A DNA stretch of 64,000 bases, from the NCBI GenBank assembly GCA_039704465.1, contig JASFAU010000004.1, positions 1-64,000 on the forward strand. Reading direction: 5' to 3'. Positions 51,812 through 64,000 of the stretch are shown one piece after another; within the stretch, counting starts at the first letter, position 1; every line of letters starts with the position of its first letter. The notes below the pieces were generated by a model. The model saw only the letters and a list, made by a program, of their open reading frames with translations, did not search any database and was not told the DNA's origin. Position numbers and translations under genes: made by a program. This stretch comes from Plasmodiophora brassicae. Its lineage: Eukaryota > Endomyxa > Phytomyxea > Plasmodiophorida > Plasmodiophoridae.

Positions 51812-54800
51812 TTAGGTGAGGTGGTCGCCTCTAGTTGCCAGGCTCTGAGCGGTGCTGAAGATTCGGAAGACACGCTGGGCGGTGGCCGCGTCTGGCATCT
51901 TGGGGACCTGGACGGTGCGCGAGTACGTATGCAGGAGAATATCGTTGTCTTGAATGTCGACCGTCAGCTGCCCCCAGGGGACCTCCTCGACCAGGTCGGG
52001 ATTCATCAGGTTCGACAGGTCGACGATCAGTATGGACGTATCCAGGAACACGAACAGGCGACGCCCGACGACGACGTGATCGAGGTAGGCGCTACGGGCG
52101 TACCGTCCCTGCTCGACGGTGCGAAGGATCCTGCGGACGGCGGCGTGCTTGGCGTTGTAATCGCGAACGGCCCGTTCGTACCCGTAGAACATACGCGAGT
52201 TGCGAACCTGCTGTCGGCGACGACTCGGCACGTTCGCCGTGTTTCGGACGCCCTGAGACACGGACGAGACGGCGTCCAGGACGCCCGTCAGCGGCTTCGT
52301 CACCAGGCCGATCGTCCCGTATGCAACCCCTGAACAGGACCGTCAGTGGGAACCACAACGGGCGAACGTGGCAACGTCGAACCCTTGAAGAAGCCGCCAA
52401 CGCCACTCGTGGTTGCTCCTTTCAGCGGATCCATGAAGACGCCCGAGATGCCGTCGGCGATCCCAGTGGCCAGGTTGCGTGTCCCGTAGACAAGGCCTTC
52501 CAGAACGTCGTCCGGGTTCTCACGGGCACGGGCCTGCGCTCGCCTCGACCGATACTCTTCGTTCGTGCCGATGGCGGCGACACCGCTGCCCAGGTTGCCG
52601 GAGATGCCGGCCAGCGAGTTGCCCACGCCGTACAGCGACTGGTTCAGCAACGACTGCGAGCCCTTCTTCAGGCCCTGGCCGAATCCGAGCAGGTTGCCTT
52701 CGACGAGGCCTTCCATGGGGTCGTTGAAGAAGTCGGACAGGCCGCTGCCGAGGTTGTGCAGCAGGCCGATCGGATTGCCGAGAACGGAGACGGAGCCGAG
52801 GATCAGGAACACGCGATCCATGACGCTGGCGTGATAGTGGGCGGCCAGATGGCTGAGCAGGACGTCGAACGTCACGAACACGTTCTTCATCAGCTTCCCC
52901 TCCAGGCGGATGGGCGCGTCGTCGACGTTCTTGAACGCCGTCCCGAACCGGTTGCCGCCGCTCGACGACGAGGACGCGAAGCTGAACCGGATGTGGATCG
53001 GGGCCAGCTCCAGCGTGTTGAAGTACATCAGGGAGCCAGCAGCGCCGCGAATCTCGCTCAGCTCCTCCGTTCGATGCAGGCGCTGGAGCCTCAGAACGAC
53101 GGCCAGGGCCGTTTCGTCCGGTTCCCGCGCCGTGACGGTGATCGCCCCGGCGGAAGCGGTGGCCTCGTCCATGTCCCAAGTCTTCAGCTGCGTCGAGCGC
53201 GTTGCGAAATCCGAAACAAGAGACAGGAAGTCCTCGTCGACGTCAACGATGGTCTCCTGGACCAGGACGCCGAAATATTTCAGGAAGCGGATCGAGGCAC
53301 GATCCAGAAGGATACAGGAACGAACCAGTATGTGGGGTGGGCGTGCCGCCGTGCTGGACGTCGACGATGTCGACTGCTTCAGCGTGGCAGGCGACACCGC
53401 AACCGGGAACCGGTACGGCGCCTCGCCGTCGTCCAAGTTATCGAGCTGGGCGCTGACGACTTGCAATTCAAGATGGCACTCCGCTGCAGTCTTCTGCACG
53501 AAGAACTCCATCCCGTCCATCGTCAGCAGGGCGATTTCGGCCGGCCGATCGTCGATGACGCTGACGCAGATGCGAGGGACAATGAGCATGAAGTCCAGGT
53601 CAACGAATCGTTGTTCGAACTGGTGCCGCCGCCGATACTGTTGCTGTCGGGCCTCGGTCATGTCCTGCAGTTGCAGGACCTTGGCTTGCCGTCTCGTGAC
53701 CATCCGAACGCGCAGCATCGCAGTCGGTGGCCCAACACACGTGTCGAGCCCTAGATCGTCCATTTCGACCGTGCCGAACCAGACATCGGTGCGAAGTTCC
53801 AGACGAAGCGGGCGCGGTGCCGCCAAGCAGTCCCAGGCAAACGGTACGGACGCGCCGGGCTCCACAAAGATCAACGGCCCAGGCGTAAACGGCGAGACTA
53901 GATGCTGGCGGAAAACAACGCCATACGACGACTGATTCTGGATGACATAAGGCGGGCGAGCCGGGTCCCGCTTGGCGATGAATGCGAATATGGTCGCACG
54001 AACAGCCTGAATGTGCAAATCGAACAGGTCTGCAGTGGGGAGGTTCGCGGAGGGGACCGCCTGGTGCGACGACTGCGAGCCCGATGCTCTTCTATCGGAC
54101 GGGACGACCTTCAGCACCGCTTCGGAGACCTCGTGAATGTAGAAATACCCGGACCAGTACACTAAATCTGTGGAAATCGATACCAAACGCTGTGTAGCGT
54201 TGGATGGCGCCCAGATCAGAGGTTCGCAAGTGTGAGGTGCCACGGCAAGAAGAGAGGCAGGGGACGACGGCTGAGCAACGTAGACGGTCTCGTTCGTGTT
54301 GTTCGCCACAACGTGACGAGGAACGAACTGGGCCAACTTCGACAATCGGAACGGCGCGGGGCCGACATCGAATTGCACACCGAGGTCGATGCGGCGCCCG
54401 GTCGGGTCAATCACATGGATGGCGCCATCATCAACGGAAGCAGTCAGGTTGAACGGCGGCGACCACTGAGACGAACCGTTCGCTCGGACGACAAGGTCGC
54501 AGACGCGGCCCGGTAATAGGCCGAACACGCAGAGGGGGAGCGTAGACGGAGCCGTTCGACGTCGGAACCATCGTCGTCGACGGGCCAGGTCAAGCGACGT
54601 GCATTGCCGATGTGGCGTCTTCAACAGATCCGCCCGCCCGACAGCATACACCCAGCCTTCGGCATCGTTCAGGGACGACTCCTTGTCGCAATTCCAGTCA
54701 GCGTCCAGCCAGGTCCACTTCTGGAAGCTATCAGGCAGGTGGGCGCGATCGTCGTCCTTGCGCAGCGGAAAACGGATGGCGACATCCGACCAAGGCAGAT

Positions 54801-57800
54801 CTTGCGCAGGCATCCACCTCGACGTCGGTGACGTCCGAACCTGATTCTCGTAGACTTCAGCAACCAACGGCAAAGCGACTTGTGCAGGAATGCGGTGTGG
54901 TGCCGTGTCCGGCGAGCTAACCCAGCCGAATTCCAGGCCGAAACCGGTCGAGTCAGCGAGGATGAACGATGCGCTGATGGAGACAACGACGCGCGCGGCA
55001 GGCCCTGATGACCTCGATATTGCGGTGGAGCCGGATAGACAGTCTATCCGAGCGCGCATTGGCGACCCAGTTACGTCCGTCAGGATAACGTGTTCTTCGC
55101 AGGTCTCTTTCCAGGAGGTTGAATCAGTCGACCCACTAGCAAGGTACGCCGGAGCGGCGTCATCAGGACTGCCAGCGCCGGGACAGATTCGAACCCAGCG
55201 AAGCGGCTGGAAGTGATCAACCGTGATCGCGATGAATGGGTCACGTGATGAATCAAAATCGCAGAAATGGGCGATACTTCCAGGCTGGACACTGCCGGCG
55301 GAGACGACGCCACCCTCACGGTACTTGATTGCATACGACAAACGCTTGCCAAGCAGGTTCTCGAATACGAATGGGGAGAGGAGTGTGATAGTTGCACCTC
55401 GCAGCGGATTGTGATATCTTTCGAAGTAGCCATGCACGAAGAGACGGAAGCGCCCAGCAGGACCGCAAACGAGTTCGTCAGTATGGGTCTTGTTTTCGGC
55501 AGATGCAAGAGACGAAACAGAAAGCGGTTTCCGGCTCCAACTTTGGTCGTCTGAGAGAGGTCGAACGAAGAAGTGTTCGCAATGAAGATGACGTAAAGGA
55601 ACGGGAAGCGATTGCCCAGGGCGTATCGGTCCGAAACGGTTTGATGACAGAATCTCGTTCGCGCCGACGCCGCCTTGATCGCAGGCAACCACGTCAACGT
55701 CTACGTTCAGCTTGTTCACGATGACGATGGGAGACCTCAATAGTAGAGATTTGAACCCGTTACGAAGACGGCATTCGCTAATTAGATAAATGGGGCGCGA
55801 AGAAGGTGTTGTGGTCGATGAACCACGTTTCGATGGCCGCAGCGCGAATCGGGATATGCCGACGCGATCGAACTTGACTTGGAAAATCGGCTGATATGGA
55901 CCACTGACTTGAAGGGTAAGTGACCACGAAACACGTGCGGACGAATGCAGCAATTCCTGTGGAATGATTTCAACAGGCGCCTCGCAGCCGTCGGCAACCG
56001 TGCCCCGAATGGAAGAGTCAGTGTCAAGCCAGAACTCAACAGTGCCGCCGGTCTCATTTCGAACGAAGTACGGAGCGAAGACGGATATGGCGTCGTTACC
56101 AGGCACCATCGACGGACGTTGTCGTTGTTGCTGCCATAATTGCCAGGTACCAAGCAGAGTTTCGATCACAGCCGAGCTCACATTAATGTTAAGGAATTCA
56201 TCCGTATTGGAAGCTGAAGCAACCTCGACTGCTATTGCGGTTGTAACATGACGGTTCGGATCAGTTGACGTTCGACGCTGCGACGAAACGCTGCCTTTGC
56301 GGCCGACACTAGATGTACGACGCCTTGATGTGGCAGAGCCACTGCGCATCAGGGACTTGCTACCTGTCTCGGAACTTGCCGGCGCAGGTTGGGTCGCAGG
56401 CGCAGCAAGCATGTGCTGCATATTGACCTCAAACGCGCATGGTTCTAGGACAGGCTCCCAAGTCGTTATAGATGGATTGAAAGCATAAACAGACACAGCC
56501 AACGAGGCCAGCGCACGTACGTGAGTGGCACCCCCAGAGACAAGAAGTTTGAAAGGAGTCGTGCGTGCAGATAGCAGCGGCATATAACGCTGACGGCAAT
56601 CGTTCACAGCGATGCATTTGACTTGATCGAAAGAGACGTTTGCTGCATACGTCACGGGCGCGACGTTGTTGAGGACAACGTCCGAACCGCGAACGTCAAC
56701 GGTGTCGACACCCGACTTGATTTCGTCATCAGTGGCAACCTCTGATATAGACGAAGTCGAGTCCAGGGAGGAGCGCGCAGAGGATATCCTCGAAGCGGTA
56801 ACGGAAGAACGACCTCGAGAAGCGGCTCGAGTTATGGACGCGATCACATGGCCAAGCAGACAAAAGTCCTCGTAGCTTACAACGAGTGAAACGGGATCGA
56901 ATTGCACGCGAAGGTCTCGAGACCGAAGAGCCGGACCGGTATCTCGTGCAATATTCGCACGTGTAAAGATGTCGTTCAAGTGCAATGCGAAATTTGTCGG
57001 TTCAAGCATGGGCAGGCGCGTTGTCTTCTGCTGAAGAGACAGCGAAGGTTCTTGACCAATGAACGATTCGATCCCAGACAGAAGTAGCTTTGTATCGCGT
57101 TGCCCGCCACTCTCATCTTCGGACACTTCATCTGAAATCGTGAACGAGAAACTGCTTCGAGTGACAATCAAGCGCGAATCGGTTCGTACGATATCTTCGA
57201 CGAAAACGATACGGGACTCCGACACGCTGATGACAAACCGTGTCGACGACGAAGGCGCTGCTGGTTGAGCAGATACTTGGGAACCAGAAGCACGGGCGCC
57301 ATTTGTGGCCGGAGAATAAACGCTTTCCGAAGAGTCGAAGAAACGCACCAAATCAAATGCAAGCTGAGGAAGAAAGAATATGGATGGGTGCAGAATTGTT
57401 AAACTGGTGGTCGTACTGTCCATGTCGAAATTGACAACCGAACTCGTAGCGTCGTCAGCTGTTGTGGTTAGCATTTTCCGAAACGCAGCATGCGATAAGC
57501 GAGATCTCGAATCCTGAATTTCAATCGATCGCATGGTAAGCTTCAGGTGAAATGACGAATCCCGATTATACGAAAACCGCGTTTCCCCGATCACCAACGT
57601 TGCAAGCGAGGCATCGTTGAATTTGTCGAGCGAGGAGAGACGAGACGTGGCGCCAACGCAACGCAGACAAATGTTACTAACTTCAAGTAAAATCGTCATG
57701 GGACGTGAAGGTGCGTCCTGTTGCTCAAACGCATAGGACACAGGGACGGTTGTCGAGACGGATTCGACAATACGAGGAACCTCCATAGAGAGGTCGTCAT

Positions 57801-60800
57801 CGAAGACAGTCGACATGGAGCTGAAGTTGTGTGCGAATACGGCTAAAATGAGAAGATACTGATCGTGTGAAAGTGAGCACTCGATCGAGGGTATGGAGCA
57901 CTGAACTGTCATTCGACTGTTGTCCACTGGGATACAAATATCCACATGAAAGTCCACAGATCCGATCTCAAGTTCGTCGTCTAATACGACGGAACGAATG
58001 TTCATACGCTGGACAGCGACATTGAATTTTTCAGGAGACGAAGAAGAAAACGAGAGTGCACTCGCGTTTGCCAGCAGGAAGTCGCGCGAGCCAGCAATAA
58101 CGGGGACGACGACGGTCGGAGACTCGGCGTCCACAGTGATTGCAACGGCAACTGAGACGACGTCTGCAGTCTTGGCAACAGCATGGCTAAGCACAGCGCC
58201 GAGGACTCCCGCAGTCAGGTAATCCACAGCCTCCAGAATTGTTTGTTGCAGATAGACCAAACGCAATGGCGCCAGAGTAATCGTCAGCGAACTGTTGCCC
58301 AGAGAATCAACCGTCCCGTAGCAAACGCTGAGAGCAGGACGTGACGAATCAGGTTGCGAAAGGTCCAGAATGGGAATTGGCGAAGAGGCACGACGAGTGA
58401 CTCGGGCAGAGAGACTTGATAGGGACACCGTCGTGCCCAGCTGAGCATCACATGATTCCATTTTGATTGCCAAGTTATCAAGCTGAGCTTGGAACAGTGC
58501 GATTCCTTTGCGCTCCTTGTTGAACGTCACAACGACACGGCGCAGCTGCGACGTTAACTGGAACTTCGATGATGCGCTGTCGTTGGATGCGTTTGGCACG
58601 GGAACGGGGACTTCAGATCGATGGGAAGGCGAAGACACGGCCTCCGTTGAATCGGCTTCCAGGATTTGCATAACTGTCGACACTGTATCAGGGTTCCACT
58701 GGATATAAAGGCTCGAAAACGAGATATCCAAGTGGGTTCCTTCGGCGCCGACATCGCGAACAATGCGAATCAAATCGTTCGAGTTGTCGCCATCGCTGAT
58801 GTCAGACCGCGCAAGGTCAGCGAAAGCATCGCCGGACGGCTGCAGTAGATCGCGAATGTGCAAACTTCGTAGCCGAGCAATCTGTTTGGTCTCAGTTTTC
58901 GCGTGATGCATCTCGAAGGAAAATTCGGACGCAAGAATATTGACGATTGGGAGGGATGTGGACATTTGCCGAAACATGACGTCAACCCCAGCCACGTTGA
59001 CAGTACAGTCAAACGCGTAGTCGTCGTCACCGGCTACAGAAGCAATTGCATCAGACTGACCGCCCTGGGCAACTGGCAACGAATAGTAGAAATCCATCCA
59101 AGATGACAATAACGAAACAGATCGACGAACAAACGACTTGTACAGGACGAGGCGCAACACGTGTCCTGACGAAACACATAGTTCCTGGCGTCCAGGAAGC
59201 ATGGGCATCACGAGTTGAAGAGACAGTGGCCATGGCTCAATCACTTCGTTCCAGGCGCCGCCTACATAGTGCTGAATGATGACAGTGCTGCTAGCCGAAA
59301 TGCGGTTCGTATTGCTCTGCTGATCGGCTACTTTCCTAAATGCGAGGTTGGACAGGCGGGCATCAAGCAGATGTTTCTTTGAATGTTCATCCAAGAACAG
59401 AAGAATAATGTCATCAATGTTGACGGCAAGGTCACCCTTTGTCGTAGGGGTCCCAACGGCAGGGTCAGGGCCGGCAGAAACGGGAATAACGTTAGGCTTA
59501 TAATTCTCCAGAAAGCAAAACAGAATGTTGGAGAATAGCCTCGCGATTTCAACGGAGATGTGCAACCGAACAGGCTGCAGGCGCACTGTCGTCGTCCCGT
59601 CAGCGCTAAACACGACATTGACGTTGAACGGAGACATGACAGAGTTGTCTCCGTCTTTAGAGACGATAGGGCGGTCCGCAGTGCACGAAAACATTTGCAA
59701 TCCCAGCACATCAATCGACGTAGACACATACGACGGGCCTTCATAGAGTACCTCAAGGACGAAATCGCAAGAAGTCGCAATGGCGCGCGAATCGCTTGCT
59801 TTGAGATCTTCCAGGAACACCATACGACTTTGTTCGATGCGGATGACGGTGGAGGAACTCGATGTGGTCGACGGGTCCTCTTGAAGCACTGCATGGTCGG
59901 CAGTAACAGAAGGGGCAATTCCGTCCAAGGAGAAGAATGATCCCAGATCGTACAAAAACGAAGAAACGGCATAGCCACAAGGGCTATGAAGCACAACAGA
60001 TAGAGTCGTCGGTTCAGATGCACTCCTCGGCTGGACCCACTCAACGGCGACATGTGAAACTGCAGTCTTAGCTTCGTCGATTTGCACGCTGTCATCTGTC
60101 TTGGCAGCGCTGAAATCCCCGATGAGAGTCCGAAAAGGGGAATCGCATGACGCCACGCGTTCATCCTCCATTGTGACGGTGCTCAGCGAAACGCCAAACT
60201 CCATGTGCCGCGGAGGAACCGAGAGAAATCGGATGCAGATGTCTCGGGCAGAAAGAAGCGCTAGTCGGCTCCCTGAATCGGAAACCCAGTCCACAGAGCA
60301 CCCAGCTAGCAGCAGGAATCGAACTTCCGGGACGTCAAACTTGACGTTGAGTCGAGATCCGAGAACGTTTACGTCATCGTAAGAAAAGGCGACGATGCTC
60401 TTCGCATTGGAAATAACCGCAGCAGGAGCAGCAATATTGCTATAGAAGATTTGCATTGCAAGTAGGTAGGTTTCCTTTGCGAGGGTGACTTCAAGGTTGC
60501 TTAGTTGGCCCCGTACGAAAATGTCGTAGTCCACAGGTTTGCAAGGCATGTCAACGGTGACATGAAGATCGGCGTGACTGATGACATGTCGGCTGTCACC
60601 TTTGCAAACGCTCATGTTAGTGGCATTAACGAAGATGGATAGATCACCAGCACATGTCCCGGGAGAGGAGCGAACAGCAATTTGTCCCAAGTCTATCTCG
60701 AGACGCTTTGCGGAAGCTGACGCATGCGTGGGAACCATGACCAAAGGACGGGAAATGTCGAGCTCAAGAAGCAAGTATTTCGATGCGGGGGTTTCATCAC

Positions 60801-63800
60801 GCGAGGTTGGACGCAGAGCATCGGTCGCGTTCGCCACAGTCTGGGCTAGAAACGTACCAAGAATCCCTTGGAACAGATAGTCAACAAGTTCCATTGTGGG
60901 TTGATGCAGATAAACTGCCCGAACCGACGCAACTGACAATGCGAACCTGGTGCTATGCTCCCGTGCCGGAATGACATCGGGACCGAATATATCGGCCTCA
61001 AAATGCAGTAACTGATGGTCGCGGTCTTGCTCAACAGCATCCCGCAAGCCCAACAGAGTCAGGTCACCGTTCTCCGGGAGTGGCATCGCGAGATCAAAAG
61101 ACCCCAGATCGCCAACAACAGATGTCCATTCTCTTCGAAACACGACCTCGGCAACCAAGTCCGACACGAGAGCAACGGCGACAACGCGATCACGAGTCTC
61201 CTTATTCAGCGACAGTCGCACACGACGAAGCGTAACTTCAATAACGAGGGAGCGCGAGTCAAATGGAGCGACGACAAGGTCGGCGACCTTTGGTGACGTT
61301 GCAGAAGTATCAGGAACAAGAGAAAGAGGCACGTCCGAAACGTCATCGTACTGTCCAACGACATCCGTTTCTGGCAGGCGAGCAACTGCAGCAATTGTTG
61401 CAATGGTGTCAGCATTCCAGTTGACCGACAAGTCGTTCAGGCTGACATGGACATGCTGCGTCACGCCTTGAAACAGTGGCGATGTTCGAGGGAACCTGTC
61501 AATCTGTATGTTGATCAGGTCCACCTGGTTGCCACCTGACGACGACGACGCCAGCTCCGAGAAACGCGGCGATGTAGATGAAAGCAAGTCGGTTATACAA
61601 AGTGACGTCAAGTGAGCCTCAGAATGAGAGCAAACGTGGGCATGATAGAACGACACGGAAAGCCCGACGGCATCAAGTTGGGCAACGCGCTGAACCGTGT
61701 TGCTGAGTTCAATCGTGATATGTTCGATGGAGAAAGCGCAATCAACGAGATGTCTTGAATCGTGCGACTCGGCAGCTGCCGCTTCGGCAGCTGCAGCGTC
61801 AGCAGTGAGCTGATAGAGCGACACGTTCACTGATCCAGTATCGACGGGAGCAGTTGTAGCTGCTACGTCCTGCTGCTTAGCAGTTATTGAAGACAAGAGG
61901 CGAGACAACACGAGCAGATTCGGACCTGCTACGTGCAGAACCAATTTTGGAATAGAGCCGTTAACGACAAGTTTCGTCAGAGTCGTCGATTGACGGTCAA
62001 TGCAGGTGAATAGCCCAAGCAGGCAACTAGTCCTGTCGAACAGCCGATAAACAGGAGGAGGATGGCCGTCGGCAGCTCCAGAGCTCTGGGCGCTTTCGCA
62101 TAAAGACAGCGAAGCACCATGCACATCAAGCATAAAGGCATCATAGGCTGATCGAGGTTCGGGAGGCTTGCCGAAAAGACACTCGTCGGCAATATTGGCC
62201 AGACCTCGAAGACTGATCACATTACATGACACCAAATCGGCGATTAACATAGAAGGCGATTCCTGGCGAACGTCAGCGGGAATGAAAAGAATCGGATGCT
62301 CCACGCTGATGTTCAGGTCGATGCGCCGATGGTTCGTCAGAGCCGTCAGCAATTCCGACTGCCGCTGTTCAGACCACGACAGGGCAGCGCCTCGCAGATG
62401 GGACAAAGCGTCATGGGGACGGAAGAACTTGAAAACGTTCTGCACCCAGAAGTGGTTATAAACTAGTTGCACGGGACGAAGGCGAAGTTTGAAAATAATG
62501 TCGGCATCGGAGTCAACAGGGTCACTTTCAACGCTGAGTCGAAGGAACGGAAGTTCGGATCCAGTGCCAGATGCCCCGTCAGTTGGTTTGTGAGTCAGCA
62601 GCTTGGGGAAGCATGTCTCAAGCGTGTCTTCATCGTAAAGGGTGGCCGATTCCACAGCCAGCGTCAATCGAGTGCCTTGGAACAATTCAATCTTGGCCGT
62701 CCCGTCGAACTCGAATCTGGTCATTGGCGAACCTCGGCGAATCAGGACAACAGCGGCACGAACAACCTCAATGTCGAAGACGGTGTAGACATAGTCGGGA
62801 CGCAACGTGAACTCCAGCGCGACTTCGTTAAAATCGATGGTCTTGTAGAGCTCTCGCCTTTGTGCCTCGGTCAACCGAATTTCGTCAGCCGATGCCGTCG
62901 CCTCCGGTGCCGACGACGACGACGCGCCACCGAAGACAGCACCCCACCAACCACCACCGGCGGCAGCCTGATTCGCGGTTGCCAGTTCCTCAGTCATCTT
63001 CTTGCTGCGCTTCGCCTCTTCCGATAGATCCGTTTCAGCGAAGGACCTGAAGAACAGGATGTCGTCCAAATCTAGCGCTTCTTCCAGCTCAGCAAGACGA
63101 GCCACTCCTTCGTCGTCCAGGGGCGGATGCCACGGAACGTTCCGCTTCCGTTTGAACAGCTCGACATACTCGCGTCGTCTTTGACAGTGCCGGCTGATGG
63201 AAGCCCAGGAAAACCACCGCCGATGTCGGGTGCCGTTCAAATGAATGATGCATCGTCCGGCATACTGCCACCACGCGAGAGCCCCGCCAGGTGCAAACAC
63301 ATCCTTGTCAGGATGCAAATCGCGTAGCCCAGCGAACCGAGTCTCGATTTCCGTCCGCGCCTGGATCGCCGTGAAGTTATCCATCAAGCATGTCAGGTCG
63401 CTGTACTGCTCGTCGTGCAAGGTCAGCGTTATCGAACGAACTTGCAGTTCTGCCAAGCACGACGTCATCAGGTACACCCGCATGACACGTTATCGATGAC
63501 CTACCGAAACGGTAATGCGGAGCAGTCTGCTCAAAGTAGCGGCTGTTAAGCGTCAGGTGCAGCGTTGCGGATAACGGTTCGAGAATGAACACATGGCGAA
63601 TGTCAGATGGGCGCGTCTGCCCATCAGCGAGCGCGATATGACTGGTCGACGACGACATTGACTGCCGCGCGAGTGCTTTCCGATCCAGCCCGTCAATGGA
63701 CGCCTGCATGAACGCAAAGACAGCGTCATCGGAGCTGTCGTGCCACAGTACGACGTCATTTGAATCCCAGTAGACGGCGGCGTTCCTCATCGACAGCAAC

Positions 63801-64000
63801 TTGTACGTGTTCACCGCAGTCGCCAACGTCGACACGAAACATTCCTCGAAATTCGCATCCGTCGTCAATGCCGTGAATTCCTGGACAATGACGCCGGCAG
63901 CGAACTTCCTGCCCGGGAGCGTCTCGGCGTCCTCGTAACGGACATGCACGTCGCGAACGACGATCTGCAGGTTGGCGATAATTTTCGACAGTAACGATTG
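51812..64000 (-). CDS. VPS13: VPS13 lipid-transfer protein (5' end beyond the window)
   Basis: Exons 64000-63505 (partial), 63449-52383 and 52329-51812; introns 55 and 53 nt; at least 4,026 residues. The first exon gives QIVVRDVHVRYEDAETLPGR and LTLNSRYFEQTAPHYRFELQ across the splice, typical of the VPS13 N-terminal region. The next exon has GGALAWWQYAG, several repeating beta-groove segments and, toward the end, the VPS13 C-terminal block (LGNPIGLLHNLGSGLSDFFN, then VEGNLLGFGQGLKKGSQSLL). The last exon joins GFFKGVAYGTIGLVTKPLTG and ends in a PH-like domain (VGRRLFVFLDTSILIVDLSN). VPS13 moves lipids in bulk between membranes at contact sites. The central part is less GC-rich than the flanks and shows two diverged copies of a large module. 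The chorein start is missing from the window. Confidence 0.95.

Noticed and set aside
52321..53754. Plus-strand open frames opposite VPS13
   Set aside because: They mirror the VPS13 coding strand and have no domains or splice support.

Overview
The window is eukaryotic nuclear DNA, GC-rich. The signs are eukaryotic housekeeping families (VPS13, tubulin cofactor E, RPB11, TSEN54, COX11, a USP48-type deubiquitinase), three tRNA-His(GUG) genes, and genes split by very short GT-AG introns of about 51-80 nt, several with CTAAC- or CTGAC-like branch sites. Ciliary or centriolar-looking proteins (a TSNAXIP1-like protein, a CEP164-like WW protein, a conserved coiled-coil protein), a class C receptor and a bulb-type lectin suggest a free-living or zoosporic flagellated protist. 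The sequence alone does not identify the lineage. Gene models were built by hand from frame changes, splice signals and recognisable domains. Most have ATG starts and phase-consistent exons, but several 5' ends remain uncertain.

Bases 1-16,200 are an accessory, gene-poor block. It holds a truncated, frameshifted non-LTR reverse transcriptase (2.1-3.6 kb), a diverged repeat cluster (about 5.9-10.3 kb, with a partial copy at 1-440), two copies of an orphan protein family, and a large minus-strand protein with a Crinkler/FunK1-type kinase domain (11.5-14.0 kb). Three fold-back inverted repeats (5.8-6.2, 8.7-9.2 and 15.0-15.9 kb) have diverged arms. A separate pair of inverted copies (about 10.0-10.2 and 14.7-14.9 kb) brackets the kinase gene. 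This block is the most unusual part of the window.

Bases 16,300-49,700 are a compact gene-rich core on both strands. In order: a seven-transmembrane class C receptor with two tandem sugar-binding-protein-like domains; a secreted coiled-coil/bulb-lectin protein; TBCE facing a USP48-type deubiquitinase; a TSNAXIP1-like coiled-coil protein facing RPB11; a C2H2 zinc-finger protein; two small two-exon genes; a mitochondrial-type helical-repeat protein; a WHIM/DDT-like chromatin protein; an ankyrin-repeat protein; 5-hydroxyisourate hydrolase; TSEN54; mitochondrial ribosomal protein uL2; an IQ-motif protein; a Q/G-rich low-complexity protein; a coiled-coil protein divergent from a CEP164-like WW protein; and COX11. 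Intergenic gaps are usually 30-250 bp.

Bases 49,700-51,800 hold three identical tRNA-His genes and no convincing protein gene. From 51,812 to the window edge runs VPS13 on the minus strand: at least 4,026 residues, almost all in one 11-kb exon, with its N terminus beyond base 64,000.
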